A stretch of DNA of 64,000 bases from Fluviicola taffensis DSM 16823 (GCF_000194605.1 NC_015321.1:4154001-4218000), one strand, 5' to 3'. Positions 17,911 to 28,000 are shown, counted from the first letter of the stretch. Numbers and translations: made by a program. Notes: generated by a model not told the origin, from the sequence alone.

Positions 17911-18411
17911 ATGAGTTGGTTTAAAAAAATATTCGGAAAAGAGCCTTTGGAAAACAAAAAGAAGGTCGAAGTGAAAAAAGCAGATATCGCATTTGCTGAA
18001 TTCAACTATCCAACAAAAATTATTCTGGCTTGGATCAAAGCACTCGAAGGCCATCAAGAATTGGAACAGTTTCTCTATGAAAATGGATATCAAGAGATTT
18101 TCTTTTTGAATCGGGCAATCAATTTAAAACAAGATGCCAGGGATTGGTTATTGAAAAATGGATATCCGCATTTAATGGCTTTTGTGAATGCTGCAGAAGG
18201 AAATGAAAGTGCACAACACTGGTTACAAGTTCACGGCTTTGAGTTTTTGTACAACGCAGCTATTGCTATTGATGATGATGAAGCTGGTTTTAAATGGCTG
18301 AATATCCATACAGATGAATTCACTTTTGGCTTGATAAAGACAATCAAAAAAATCAAAGACCAAATCGAGTTTAACCACAACGACATGTATTCTTTTGGAA
18401 AAGATCGATAA
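17911..18411 (+). CDS. Unknown protein with short helical repeats
   Basis: A 166-residue soluble protein, starting immediately at the stop of the SpmA-SpmB gene. The N-terminus is a basic tail (MSWFKKIFGKEPLENKKKVE). Residues about 45-150 show four similar helical units of about 30-35 residues with the pattern A-x-x-G/D...(W)L...G...L, for example NLKQDARDWLLKNGYPHLMAF and GNESAQHWLQVHGFEFLYNAA. This suggests a small alpha-solenoid. I recognise no family name. The translational arrangement suggests a link with the membrane protein before it. Confidence 0.65.
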   Translation: MSWFKKIFGKEPLENKKKVEVKKADIAFAEFNYPTKIILAWIKALEGHQELEQFLYENGYQEIFFLNRAINLKQDARDWLLKNGYPHLMAFVNAAEGNESAQHWLQVHGFEFLYNAAIAIDDDEAGFKWLNIHTDEFTFGLIKTIKKIKDQIEFNHNDMYSFGKDR

Positions 18412-18415
18412 TAAT

Positions 18416-18916
18416 ATGATAACTCTTCGCTTAGCAACATTAGAAGATGCTTCAAGGATCCAAAAAATAGCTGAAGATACGTGGCCCATTTCTTATGAAG
18501 GAATTATTTCTCCCAATCAAATTAGATACATGTTAGACCTCATGTATTCCAAAACTAAGATTGAAACAGCGATCAAAGACCAAAATCAAGCATTTTGGTT
18601 GGCTGATAAAGATGGTGAAACTCTTGGCTTTTGCAGTATCGAATTTGGTAATCCTTCTTCTGAATATTTGAGAATTCACAAGCTCTATCTTCTACCAGAA
18701 ACACAAGGATTGGGAATTGGGAAATTGTTGATTGACAAAATAACTCATGAAGGATTATCGCATGAATTGTCGTTTCTTCATTTGAATGTAAACAAACACA
18801 ACAAAGCTTTTCATTTCTATCAAAAACTGGGGTTTGAGGTTGAACGAGAAGAAGTTATCGATATTGGGAATGATTATATCATGGACGATTTTGTGATGGT
18901 GAAAGCAATTCGCTAA
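18416..18916 (+). CDS. GNAT family N-acetyltransferase
   Basis: A 166-residue GNAT acetyltransferase. The start is the ATG at 18416, giving MITLRLATLEDASRIQKIA; the frame is open 7 codons upstream but would overlap the previous gene. Motif A, which binds acetyl-CoA, is visible as LYLLPETQGLGIGKLLIDKI (about 93-112), followed by motif B LHLNVNKHNKAFHFYQKLGFEVE. The substrate is unknown. It lies 4 bp after the stop of the repeat protein and is likely part of the same transcript. Confidence 0.88.
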   Translation: MITLRLATLEDASRIQKIAEDTWPISYEGIISPNQIRYMLDLMYSKTKIETAIKDQNQAFWLADKDGETLGFCSIEFGNPSSEYLRIHKLYLLPETQGLGIGKLLIDKITHEGLSHELSFLHLNVNKHNKAFHFYQKLGFEVEREEVIDIGNDYIMDDFVMVKAIR

Positions 18917-18995
18917 ACGAATCTTTGATAACGCGATTTCACGAATTCGTTATATTACGAATTAACTATTTACAAATCTTTGAAAATTGATTTTT

Positions 18996-19334
18996 ATGAA
19001 AAAAAATGTTCTCGCACTTCTATCAATTCTATTTCTTTTTAGCTGTGGAAATAATGATTCTGTTTTCAAAAAGAACCGCAATATGGAATTCAATTGCGAA
19101 AACGACTTTAAGGTTCATTTTAAGGAAAGTACTACAATTACCAATTCGGATAGCACAACCACCATTTCTGTATCCGTTAAAAGCAAAAATCTAAACGAAG
19201 AATACATCATGCAACAAGTTCGTGCTGCCAGTGGAGTTAAATATGCTACGAAAGATGGAAAATTTATCTTTTGGGAACATCAAGGAGAGTTTTCATTTGG
19301 AACAGAAGATTCTACGTATTGTTTGTGTGAGTGA
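18996..19334 (+). CDS. Small lipoprotein, unknown
   Basis: A 112-residue predicted lipoprotein with the signal MKKNVLALLSILFLFSCGNN, lipidated Cys at about 17. The start is the ATG at 18996; a TTG three codons upstream is less likely. The mature part contains several Ser/Thr-rich strands (TTITNSDSTTTISVSV) and ends with a Cys pair (YCLCE). No family recognised. It ends just before a tandem repeat and a convergent gene. Confidence 0.65.
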   Translation: MKKNVLALLSILFLFSCGNNDSVFKKNRNMEFNCENDFKVHFKESTTITNSDSTTTISVSVKSKNLNEEYIMQQVRAASGVKYATKDGKFIFWEHQGEFSFGTEDSTYCLCE

Positions 19335-19338
19335 GAAA

Positions 19339-19370
19339 ATGTTCAAATGTTCAAATGTTCAAATGTTCAA
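19339..19370. repeat. Tandem octamer repeat (ATGTTCAA)4
   Basis: Four perfect copies of ATGTTCAA in the 44 bp gap between two convergent genes. It is a likely length-variable locus. The core GTTCAA is shared with patches at 3098-3182 and 47104-47147. Confidence 0.9.
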
Positions 19371-19378
19371 ATTAATGC

Positions 19379-19900
19379 TTAGTGAATTACTTTTCTACTT
19401 TTCTTTCGAAATATCCACTTCAATGTCAAAAAGCTCATTACTGCAGAGATCATAAAAAGCAGGTCAAAACTAAACGGGAACCTTGGAATGAACATATATG
19501 TTGGTAACAAAGGATTAGAATTTGAATAATCCAATCCAGTTTGAAGAATCAACTCCAATCCTGTAACAAAGATTCCTACAAATAAACTAATTGCGAATAG
19601 AAGTATCAATAAGTAACTTTTCCAAGTTTTAAAGGGTGGAACTTTCAGCCAAATGCGATAAGCAATCAACGGAATTATTGAAATAGCTAAAGCACTTACA
19701 ACGAGATTAAGGTTAACTAAGTTGGGATATTGATGTCTGAATCCGTAAAATTCAACTATCCACAAATGAACTACTTTACCTCCTACTACATTGAGAAATA
19801 GCAAAAAGAAGGTGATTGTAACCGCAAGGATCTTTATCAAATCACTCTTTGGTTCTTCGGTTTTTAAAGACTCGAAATTATCAATGGGTTGTTCACTCAT
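19379..19900 (-). CDS. Four-helix membrane protein, unknown
   Basis: A 173-residue protein with a soluble acidic N-terminus (1-20) and four membrane segments at about 23-40, 65-85, 95-116 and 143-162. It ends in a basic tail. No family recognised. It starts 3 bp after the stop of the Smr-domain gene and is the last gene of the run that begins with the M50 protease. Confidence 0.65.
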   Translation of the reverse strand: MSEQPIDNFESLKTEEPKSDLIKILAVTITFFLLFLNVVGGKVVHLWIVEFYGFRHQYPNLVNLNLVVSALAISIIPLIAYRIWLKVPPFKTWKSYLLILLFAISLFVGIFVTGLELILQTGLDYSNSNPLLPTYMFIPRFPFSFDLLFMISAVMSFLTLKWIFRKKSRKVIH

Positions 19901-19903
19901 AAA

Positions 19904-20443
19904 CTACCAATTCGGATGAAACTCGATAGCAGTAGCACCTTTTCCGTATTCATGAAAATCAGCGTCGTACACTTCAATTTGATCTTGGAGTGCCAAATAA
20001 GTGCGAATCTCATTTTTCAGAACACCTTCTCCTACTCCATGAATTACCACCAACTTGTGAACTGATTTACTCTTCGCTTTTTTGAAAGTCGATCGGAATT
20101 CGGCCATTTGCTTCATTAAAATTTCAGTATTCGACATTCCCTGCGTAGATTCCAGAATCTCTTCAATGTGCAAATCGATTTCCCAAATGGTTCTTGGCTT
20201 TTTCACACCTGTTCGCTCTTGGATGATGCGAAAGGTCGTATCAGGTTCTAAATCTTCTTTTGAAATGGTTATTTCATCATCAGCATATTTCTCAGAATGT
20301 ATAAATACCAATTCATTCAAGGGAAACCAACGATCGAAGCCAGAATCATCGGTAACATACGCCCGATTTTGTTCTAATTTCAATATAATACCATCTCCTT
20401 TTTCGTATAAAAAAGAAATTTTTTGACCAACTTTAAACTGCAT
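19904..20443 (-). CDS. Smr domain protein (DUF2027-like)
   Basis: A 179-residue protein with an N-terminal SH3/Tudor-like region (VGQKISFLYEKGDGIILKLEQNRAYV) and a C-terminal Smr (small MutS-related) domain at about 88-176. The Smr signatures are EIDLHIEEIL (about 88-97), KLVVIHGVGEGVLKNEI and DADFHEYGKGATAIEF, the DLH and HGxG motifs linked to nuclease activity in MutS2-type proteins. It is cytosolic. The start overlaps the end of the M50 protease gene by 11 bp. Binding to DNA or RNA is expected from the family; the target is unknown. Confidence 0.87.
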   Translation of the reverse strand: MQFKVGQKISFLYEKGDGIILKLEQNRAYVTDDSGFDRWFPLNELVFIHSEKYADDEITISKEDLEPDTTFRIIQERTGVKKPRTIWEIDLHIEEILESTQGMSNTEILMKQMAEFRSTFKKAKSKSVHKLVVIHGVGEGVLKNEIRTYLALQDQIEVYDADFHEYGKGATAIEFHPNW

Positions 20444-21386
20444 CTGAAATATTCTTAAAAAGACCCTGACTCCACATCAAATAGATGGGACCAAAAATAG
20501 CCAATATCCAAGCAAGAATTACTAAAAATTTCATGAAACGAGTGATATCTTGTTCCATCGGAGGAACCAGCATATTTTTCACCTCATTCGCAACAACTGT
20601 TTTGGTGTCTTCACCTTCCATGTTTTCAACGAATCTACGAAGTCCAGGAGTATGTTCCAATACTTGATTTTTCACAAAATGATAAGAGCGATCAGACAAG
20701 TTATCGTAAGTAGAATTGAAATTCACATCATCTTCCTTCAATCCTTTATGAATTAAATAACGACGGTGCAAATTCCTTACTTGGAAGCCCATTAAAAATC
20801 CAAAAATCAGGATAATGTACCATTCCATGAAATAACCAATTGCAATCAACGACAAGGAAGAAATAAATGAAAAGATGACTTGAAATAATTCGATTTTCTC
20901 GAAAAATAAGATGTTCAACATGCGCCCACCATCCAAAGGAAGAATAGGCAGCAAATTCAAAATATTGACAACAAAAAACAACATCGAGGTCTCAACCATC
21001 CATCCAATTTCCCAATTAAATCCAAGAATCCACAATACTACGCCGATAATAATTCCTGGAATTGGCCCCGCAAGAACAACCATTAAACTTTCTCGTTGAC
21101 GATAGGATTCTTTTTTACCGTGGACAAATGCACCCATTAACGGTATAAATAGCATGCGAACGTTCTCATACTTGTACAATTTCATGAACAAATAATGGCC
21201 TCCTTCATGAATAATTAAAACGGCAAGCAATTGAATTAAAAAGAATAATTCATCACCAAAAAACAAAACAAAGCTCAAAGCAAAAAGCAATAATGAAAAA
21301 ACAGTAACCGCCATATGGCCTTGTCTTACTGGTTCATTTTCCAAAAAAGGTTTTGGCGGGTATAAAGAATTGAAATCGTTTTCCAT
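20433..21386 (-). CDS. Site-2 protease-type membrane metalloprotease (M50)
   Basis: A 317-residue intramembrane metalloprotease. The zinc site HEGGH (His60, Glu61, His64) lies in a membrane helix and the third ligand is Asp152 in LPLDGGRML. Six or so membrane helices are seen, including a last one near the C-terminus (about 283-305). M50 proteases cut membrane-embedded substrates such as anti-sigma factors; none is coded nearby. It is 12 bp downstream of the WD40-like gene and overlaps the Smr gene by 11 bp, so the ComA, WD40, M50, Smr and membrane genes read as one operon. Confidence 0.88.
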   Translation of the reverse strand: MENDFNSLYPPKPFLENEPVRQGHMAVTVFSLLLFALSFVLFFGDELFFLIQLLAVLIIHEGGHYLFMKLYKYENVRMLFIPLMGAFVHGKKESYRQRESLMVVLAGPIPGIIIGVVLWILGFNWEIGWMVETSMLFFVVNILNLLPILPLDGGRMLNILFFEKIELFQVIFSFISSLSLIAIGYFMEWYIILIFGFLMGFQVRNLHRRYLIHKGLKEDDVNFNSTYDNLSDRSYHFVKNQVLEHTPGLRRFVENMEGEDTKTVVANEVKNMLVPPMEQDITRFMKFLVILAWILAIFGPIYLMWSQGLFKNISDAV

Positions 21387-21398
21387 AGTAGAACTAAT

Positions 21399-22313
21399 TT
21401 ACGAAATTTCGGAATCAGAATCAATTTTAAGACCAAATAATCTCCTGTTCTTTTTCCAAACAATGATTTTTTTATCATCTCCATAGCTGGCAAAAGTCTG
21501 CTCATCGATGAACACTAACCCATTCACAGATCGATTGTGTCCGCCATTCTTAAATTCCATTTTTTGATCAATCTCTTTGAAATTTGATTTCCAAACTTTG
21601 ATTGTTTTATCCATGGAAGATGTAATAAATTGATTTCCAATACGAATCAATCCATAAATTGTTTGATGATGAAGTGGTGTTTTTTGAATAACTTGATAAT
21701 TCAAATCACTGATTACCAAATGAGCATCCCTTCCCGCTGTTATAATTCGATTTTGGGATAATTCGGGTAAAATCACATTACTTCCTAATTCATTGGGTTC
21801 CCAAGAAGCAATTTCATTCCAAGTTTCAATAGAAAAAACTAAGATTCCAATCAATTGTGTACAAACGAAACAATAATTGTTCGAAATTGATAAAGATCTG
21901 ATTTTTCCAGCCGCTAATGGAAGATGCAGTATTCGATTTCCAGAATCCACATCCAAAACCATTAAATTCCCTTCTGAATCACCAGCGATTAACCAATTCT
22001 TTTCTTCGTTAATCAACAATGAAAACCAAGCGTTTCCAAAAAAATTATGTTCCCATAAAACTCGTTTGGATTCGGTATCAACAGCTATTAAAGTTCCGTC
22101 AGTGCTCCCAATGCAGCATACTTTTGAATTTACTGCTAATGTATAAGCGGCATGCTCTAACTTCACTGTGAATGAAGTATCTTGCAATCCTGAAACAATA
22201 TTCCAACGAGTTACATATTTGTCACCAGAAGAACTGTATAAATAAGTCCCATCCCAAGAAGCAGCATAAATTGGCCCAGCATGTCCATTCAATACAATCT
22301 TGGCTTGAAACAT
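21399..22313 (-). CDS. WD40-like beta-propeller protein
   Basis: A 304-residue protein without signal peptide, built of about seven WD40-type repeats. Diagnostic pieces are LNGHAGPIYAASWDGTYLYSSSGDKYVTRWN (key residues Gly9-His10, Asp31, Trp36) at the N-terminus, LHHQTIYGLIRIGNQFITSSMDKTIKVWK, and NRSVNGLVFIDEQTFASYGDDKKIIVWK at the end. It is a likely cytosolic protein-interaction platform. The start codon overlaps the stop of the ComA-like gene by one base (TAATG), so translation is coupled. Confidence 0.82.
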   Translation of the reverse strand: MFQAKIVLNGHAGPIYAASWDGTYLYSSSGDKYVTRWNIVSGLQDTSFTVKLEHAAYTLAVNSKVCCIGSTDGTLIAVDTESKRVLWEHNFFGNAWFSLLINEEKNWLIAGDSEGNLMVLDVDSGNRILHLPLAAGKIRSLSISNNYCFVCTQLIGILVFSIETWNEIASWEPNELGSNVILPELSQNRIITAGRDAHLVISDLNYQVIQKTPLHHQTIYGLIRIGNQFITSSMDKTIKVWKSNFKEIDQKMEFKNGGHNRSVNGLVFIDEQTFASYGDDKKIIVWKKNRRLFGLKIDSDSEIS

Positions 22314-23134
22314 TACGCTTCTTCTTCGTCGTCTGGGTCGTCTGAATCAACTTGTTTTAAACGCAATGCGTAATCAGCTGGAAGAAAATCAAAGAATGTA
22401 TCTCCTCTTAATCCCAAACGCAAACACTCCAAAGGAATAATCTCATTCGGTGCAATGTTTCCAAGATTCACATTTGCTCCAAACAATTTCACAAACCAAA
22501 CTTGCTGATTTTTTTGTGGAGCTTCCCACAAAATATCTTCTGGTTTTACTTTCGCAATAATTTTGTTGATGAGCATCGTATGAGCTGTTCCATTTGGACG
22601 AAAAACACCCACATTTCCAGCCTCACGGCCTTCCGCAATGACTTTCCAAGAACCTGCTTCCAACTCAGAACTCATCATTTTAATCCATCTTCCAGGACTA
22701 ATTAAAATCCCTGAATCTTTTGATCCAACTTCTGAAAGAACAGTTCTCGTTTTTGCCATTCGTTGAATTAGCTCCAATTTCTCATCGTGATTCAAAATGA
22801 TTGAACCATCAGATATTTCTGCTAAATCCAAATCATATTTGTCCAACAACCTTAAATAATCCTCAAAACGACCGCGTGCATGAAAAGCTTCAAAGAGTGT
22901 TCCTCCAAAATAAGGTCTCAATCCTGCCGAACGGTACAACTTGATTTTCTCTTCTAGATTGTTTGTAACATACGCTGTTCCAAAACCAAACTTTACAATA
23001 TCGGTCAAATGTCCACTTGCTTGGATAAAATTTTCGGCTTCAGTTAAACTTAAGCCTTTATCCATCATCATCGTAACACCATTGTTACGTGGTTGAGTAG
23101 TACGTTCTGGAATATGAGGTAAACTAAAATTCAT
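22313..23134 (-). CDS. comA: Phosphosulfolactate synthase (ComA family)
   Basis: A 273-residue ComA-family TIM-barrel protein. In methanogens ComA adds sulfite to phosphoenolpyruvate giving phosphosulfolactate. Family segments visible are RNNGVTMMMDKGLSL (about 17-31), DIVKFGFGTAYV (about 45-56), RPYFGGTLFEAFHARGR (about 73-89; Gly77-Gly78, Glu81), ISDGSI, the EVGSKDSG motif and EGREAGNVGVF. The C-terminus is an acidic tail. In Bacteroidota the product could feed sulfonate metabolism, for instance sulfonolipids, but no other gene of such a pathway is in the window. Operon with the WD40-like gene. Confidence 0.85.
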   Translation of the reverse strand: MNFSLPHIPERTTQPRNNGVTMMMDKGLSLTEAENFIQASGHLTDIVKFGFGTAYVTNNLEEKIKLYRSAGLRPYFGGTLFEAFHARGRFEDYLRLLDKYDLDLAEISDGSIILNHDEKLELIQRMAKTRTVLSEVGSKDSGILISPGRWIKMMSSELEAGSWKVIAEGREAGNVGVFRPNGTAHTMLINKIIAKVKPEDILWEAPQKNQQVWFVKLFGANVNLGNIAPNEIIPLECLRLGLRGDTFFDFLPADYALRLKQVDSDDPDDEEEA

Positions 23135-23179
23135 TATGATTGTAAATTGATAATTGAGTTTCTATTTCTAACTAAAACT

Positions 23180-24580
23180 CTAAGAGCGTGTCAAATTTAC
23201 TAATTCTTCGACATCCGCCAATTCTGGATAGCGAATAAATACATCTTTTGTTTTTTCTGGATCTTTATTAAAAGACTCAACAAGCATTATTTTAGCTCCT
23301 TCCGGATTATTTGAAATCCAGTTTAAATAAATAATTGGAAGTACAGAAAAGAACAATTGATTTTTCAATATGAAATTTTCAACAAAGGTTCTTACTTCTC
23401 CAACTCGATTTTCTATCAAGAAATCCACATAGTCAAAATAACAATCTTCATTTCCTGGCTCCAAAGTCAAACAAGCTAAATAAGCTTCTTCAGCTTCTTC
23501 TAACATTTCGGCGTTCTCTAAAGCTCCAGCATAAACATGGTAATATCCATCCATTTCTGGCTCTATTTCCAAAGCTCTTTCGATATAATGTAAACTTTCT
23601 TTGGGATGACCTTGCAAATCTTTTACAATTCCCAATCCCAACCATGCTTCCGCCAAATTAGGAGCCAATGAAAGGGCTTTTTGATAGAAATCCCAAGCTA
23701 CAGTTAAGTTTTCTAATTGCTCATTGGCTTCTCCTAAATAACAGTAAGTTAATGCATCATCCCCATCAATGTCGATACAACGCTCAAAAGATTCAATTGA
23801 TTCATTGTATTGCTCAATAGTCAACTGCGCATTCCCCATATTGAAATAAGCTGGCGAAAAACGATCGTTTATTGCAGTACAATATTCGTAAGCTGTAATT
23901 GCATCTTGAAACATTTCTTCTTTTGAATAAGTGTTTCCAAGATTATACCAAGCGGTAAAAGAATACGGATTCTCATCCAAAAACGTTCTGTAAGTATTAA
24001 TTGCTCGCGCATTGTCTCCTAACTGATCAAAGCAAAAAGCCAATTCATACAACGCACCTTCATTTTTTGGATTGGAACGCATTGCTTCTTCTAATACTTC
24101 AACCGCAGACTTAAAGTCTTTTAATTGCTCTAATTCGGTCGCTAGATCTAAGAAAATCTCATCCTTTTCTTCACGATCTGCTAGTTCTAACGCACGTTTA
24201 AAGAAATTTACAGCTCTTTTGCTATCTCTCAATTGACTAAAGATAGTTGCCTTAGTCAAAAAAAGTTCCATCGACTCAGAATCAATCTTTTCTGCAGAAT
24301 CCAATAATTCTAATGCTTCTTTCAATTTCCCTAATCCTGACATTGCTTGAGCTCTTCGGATTTGAAACAACGTATTGAATGGATATTGTTGAATTCCAAC
24401 TTCGGCAGCCAACTCCCCTTTGGAATAATTGCCATTCATTAAGTAATGATCTATAATTGCTTCTAGACGATCGCTGTCAAAAAAACCAACAGAGTTACTT
24501 TCGAGTTGCGCTTCGAAACGTTGCAAATCATCATTTAGATGGTTCTCAAAACTGTCATTATCGTCTTCCCAGTCAAACAT
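23180..24580 (-). CDS. Tetratricopeptide repeat protein
   Basis: A 466-residue cytosolic TPR protein. After an acidic start (MFDWEDDNDSFENHLNDDLQ), about eleven 34-residue TPR units run from about 55 to 440, for example AWYNLGNTYSKEEMFQDAITAYEYC, AYFNMGNAQLTIEQYNESIESFERC and AWLGLGIVKDLQGHPKESLHYIERAL. No enzymatic domain is attached. TPR proteins are adaptors; the partner is unknown. It precedes the ComA-like gene by 45 bp. Confidence 0.85.
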   Translation of the reverse strand: MFDWEDDNDSFENHLNDDLQRFEAQLESNSVGFFDSDRLEAIIDHYLMNGNYSKGELAAEVGIQQYPFNTLFQIRRAQAMSGLGKLKEALELLDSAEKIDSESMELFLTKATIFSQLRDSKRAVNFFKRALELADREEKDEIFLDLATELEQLKDFKSAVEVLEEAMRSNPKNEGALYELAFCFDQLGDNARAINTYRTFLDENPYSFTAWYNLGNTYSKEEMFQDAITAYEYCTAINDRFSPAYFNMGNAQLTIEQYNESIESFERCIDIDGDDALTYCYLGEANEQLENLTVAWDFYQKALSLAPNLAEAWLGLGIVKDLQGHPKESLHYIERALEIEPEMDGYYHVYAGALENAEMLEEAEEAYLACLTLEPGNEDCYFDYVDFLIENRVGEVRTFVENFILKNQLFFSVLPIIYLNWISNNPEGAKIMLVESFNKDPEKTKDVFIRYPELADVEELVNLTRS

Positions 24581-25023
24581 ACGCTATCATTGAGTTTCTA
24601 TAAAATTAGGCAAAAATGGAGCGAAGATGAAATGTTTTAGGAAAGTTTATGAACAGGTTATTAAAATAACTGCGAATGTCGAATGTCAAATTGCAAATAA
24701 TGGAATTGATATCAATCAGAGATTCAGGGATTATCATTTTAAAATCAGTTGATTTTTGGACTAACTATGAACTCAAAAAAAATGGAGTTATTGAATTGGA
24801 AATTACTTTTCTATATCAAAGATAGGATGTGAAATGAACATAATTCCAAATCACTCGCAAAGACTTTGGAGATAAGTACGAAGATGATATTTATAAAACT
24901 TTATCTAGCAACCAAAATACTGACTATAAACATTTTAAAACCCATCACTTAAAGTAAGCGACGTAATATTGCGGAATTACGTCTAAAATGCCATATTTCA
25001 CAAAATTCCATACTTATCTTCAT
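24581..25023. other. Intergenic gap without genes
   Basis: About 440 bp without a supported gene. Stop codons interrupt all frames. It holds the second copy of the dispersed palindromic repeat (24944-24983). Nothing else recognisable; short Lys/Asn-rich stretches could be gene decay, but there is no family match. Confidence 0.6.
24944..24983. repeat. Dispersed palindromic repeat, copy 2
   Basis: Reverse-complement copy of the element at 3970-4009, identical at 37 of 40 bases. The hairpin arms GACGTAAT and ATTACGTC and the loop are fully conserved; the three changes lie in the spacer beside the hairpin. Conservation outside the stem, 21 kb apart, shows a true repeat family and not a chance palindrome. 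Confidence 0.8.
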
Positions 25024-25060
25024 AAAAAAAGTCCTTCCGCCATTGCTGACAGAAGGACTC
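25024..25060 (-). terminator. Intrinsic terminator of the beta-helix gene
   Basis: On the minus strand an 8 bp stem AGTCCTTC/GAAGGACT (25052-25059 with 25030-25037), a 14 nt loop, then a run of seven T. It sits 21 bp after the stop. Confidence 0.85.
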
Positions 25061-25080
25061 TTCTATTTATTTTAAGAATC

Positions 25081-28000
25081 TTAGTTCTTTACAAAACGTG
25101 TACTTGAAACTTGTCCTTTGTTGTTCAAACGAACCACATAAACACCTGAAGTCAAATTGCTCACATCAACAGTAATAGAACCGTTAATCGTTGAATTGTA
25201 AACTACATTTCCTACTAAATCAACTACTGTCATTTCAACAACTGCATTCAAGTCAGTTAATTCAATTGTAACAGCGTTAATTGCAGGGTTTGGATAAAGT
25301 GTAGCATCTGCTGATGTTAACTCATCTAATCCAACAAACGAATAAGCAAGGATCACTTTTCCTAAGATAACATTGTCTACTGAATCGATGTTTTTCAATT
25401 CAACTTCCCCTGTTGACCCAAAGTTGTATGTGTTATTTACATATAATGCTTCCACATTCTGTGTAACCGGTTTCATGTTAGTTGCATCATATACTGCCCA
25501 CAATGGCTCAGACGCACTAGTCCCTGTTTTGTTATCCAATACGATGTATTTTCCTAAGCTTGCATTGAAGATGTTCTTTTCTGCTGTTGCAGCTCCACCA
25601 ACGGTAATATCAGCAAATGCAGGTGTATTTACTCCATAGTGGTCAGCAAAGATAATTGCAGTACCCCCATTCGTAGCACCAGCGCTGAATGTGTTACCAA
25701 TAATTGTGATCTCATCACTGTAAGTGTTTCCTTGAACACCGTTTGTCATCAACTTCGTGTTTGCCATCAACGATGTAAACGCAGTTGCAGTTGCTTTCGG
25801 TGTAAATACGTTTGCATCTACAATTACGTCTTTAGAAGCCGAGCTCAACAAACCAATTTTTGAGAATCCCTCAATTGTATTGTCATAAAATTCTATTGAA
25901 CCAGAAGCAATCCCGCGAATTTCAACTACTGCATACAAGCTGTCAGAAGTCATATTCGTATTCATATTAGCACCTGAGAATGTGTTATCGTATACATCAA
26001 ACAAGGAGTTGTTTAATGGTGCGCTAAACATTGAAATTCCATTGATATCATTTGATTCAACTGTCAAATCTGTTGCGATATTTGCCGTTTGAATTGCATA
26101 ATATGCTTGAATTTGATTGTTTGCAATTAATCCACCAGGACCATTTGCAGAACCAGAACCTAAATAGAATCCACGACCAAATACATTCAAGTTTGTTGCC
26201 GCAGTAGTGATTCCGTTATCAGTAATTTCTACTGTATCGATTTCACCTGTAGCAGAAGTCAATTGTACTGCAAAAGCAGACCAAACCATCCCTTCTAAAT
26301 CCAAAGCAGCAGTTGAGATAAAGTCATTCTTTGATACTTTCAAGTTATTGAAGTTACTTGCAGTTGAAACAACTCCTTTAATTCCAGTAGCATTTGTTAA
26401 TCCCATTCTGAATTCAAATCCATTTACTGTTACATCTTCAGCATTTACATCAATGATGTTTGCTTGATTTGTTGTAATTACAGGTTTGTCATTCACATCT
26501 GAAGCTGTTAAAACCAATCCGTCTTGACCAATATTTAAAACACTTGTCAAAGCGTAGCTACCTGGATAAACGATTACTGAGTCCTCGTCAATTGCAACAG
26601 AAATTGCATGTGCAATAGTCAAACATGGGCTTCCTGGAAGTGTACATGTATTCAAAACGTCAGTTCCTGTTGTAGAAACGTAACGATTTTCTCCATATGC
26701 AGTCAAATATATTTTCCCTAAACCTGCTTCATCCGATTGATCATTATTTTTTGCTTCAATCGCTGCAAAATTGGCCAATCCGTAGTTATTGTAAATTGCA
26801 TAAGCCTCTACGTCTTGTGAGAAAGGAGCCATTGTTGTTGCTGGATAAGTAGCCCATAATGGGAATGCTGTACTTGGACCGCTTAACTCATCCAATGCAA
26901 TGTATGTTCCAAGGTTTGAATTAAATGTATTCTTGTCTGTTACACCAGCTCCACCAATTGTAATATTTCCAAACGCCGGAGTGTTCACTCCATAATGGTC
27001 TGCAAACAAAATTGCAGTTCCTTGTCCAGTTAAACCTGCATTGAATGTATTTCCTTGAATCGTAATCTCATCAGAATACGTGTTACCTTGAGCACCATTG
27101 GTCATCAATTTTGTATTTGCCATGATTGAAGTAAATCCACTAGCAGCTGCATCTGGTGTAAAAATATTCCCTAGTACGGATACATTTTTAGAAGCTTCAC
27201 TCAACAAACCGATATTTACGTAGTTTGAAAACTGGTTTCCACTAACATTCACATCCCCTACTTCGATAGAACGCAATTCCAATACAGCATAATAGCTTGC
27301 AGGAGTCATTTGTGTATTGTTTCCTAACATGTTGTCTTCTACATCCACAATAACACCTGCTTTTGGAGCAATAATCAATACTGTTCCATCGATGTCGTTG
27401 TCAGAGATTGACAAATCATCAGCTATCAACGCAGATTGAATAGCGTAATAAGCTTTGATTGTGTTACCGCTGATTGTTCCTCCTGGAGCATCTAATCCTG
27501 TACCTCCATTTCCTAGGAAAATTCCACGACCGAAAACATTTGAAGTTGCATCAGCAATAATCTCATTGTCTTCGATAGTTACGTTTTGAACGTCACCAGA
27601 AGTTGCAACCAATGAAATAGCGAAAGCTGTCCAAACCATATTGGTATTAGGAGTTCCTGAAATTGGATTTGTAGATTCAAAAATATTCCCGCTAACTTTC
27701 AGGTTGTCAAAATCTCCCGTGTTTGCAACAATTCCACGCAAACCAGTTGAAGCAGTTAAACCCATTTCAAAATGGAGATTCATAATAGTAACATCATCGC
27801 TGTTTACTGAAATAACATCAGATGCAGATGATGTAATAACTGGCAAATCCATTGGATCAAGCGCAGCAATTACAACAGGTTGCAATAAACTAAGCGTAGA
27901 AGTAAGATTGTAGTTTCCTGGAGCAATTTTAATCGTATCATCTGCTATAGCTTCCGAATAAGCATGAGAAATTGTTCCACATGGATTTCCTGGTGTTTGG

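Noticed and set aside
18930..18965. ACGAATTCGT palindrome with nearby TATTACGAATT as a further copy of the dispersed repeat
   Set aside because: It shares only a few bases with the 40 bp element and lacks its hairpin arms.
24660..24930. Decayed gene in the gap before the beta-helix gene
   Set aside because: Short Lys/Asn-rich peptide stretches only, no recognisable family sequence and stops in all frames.
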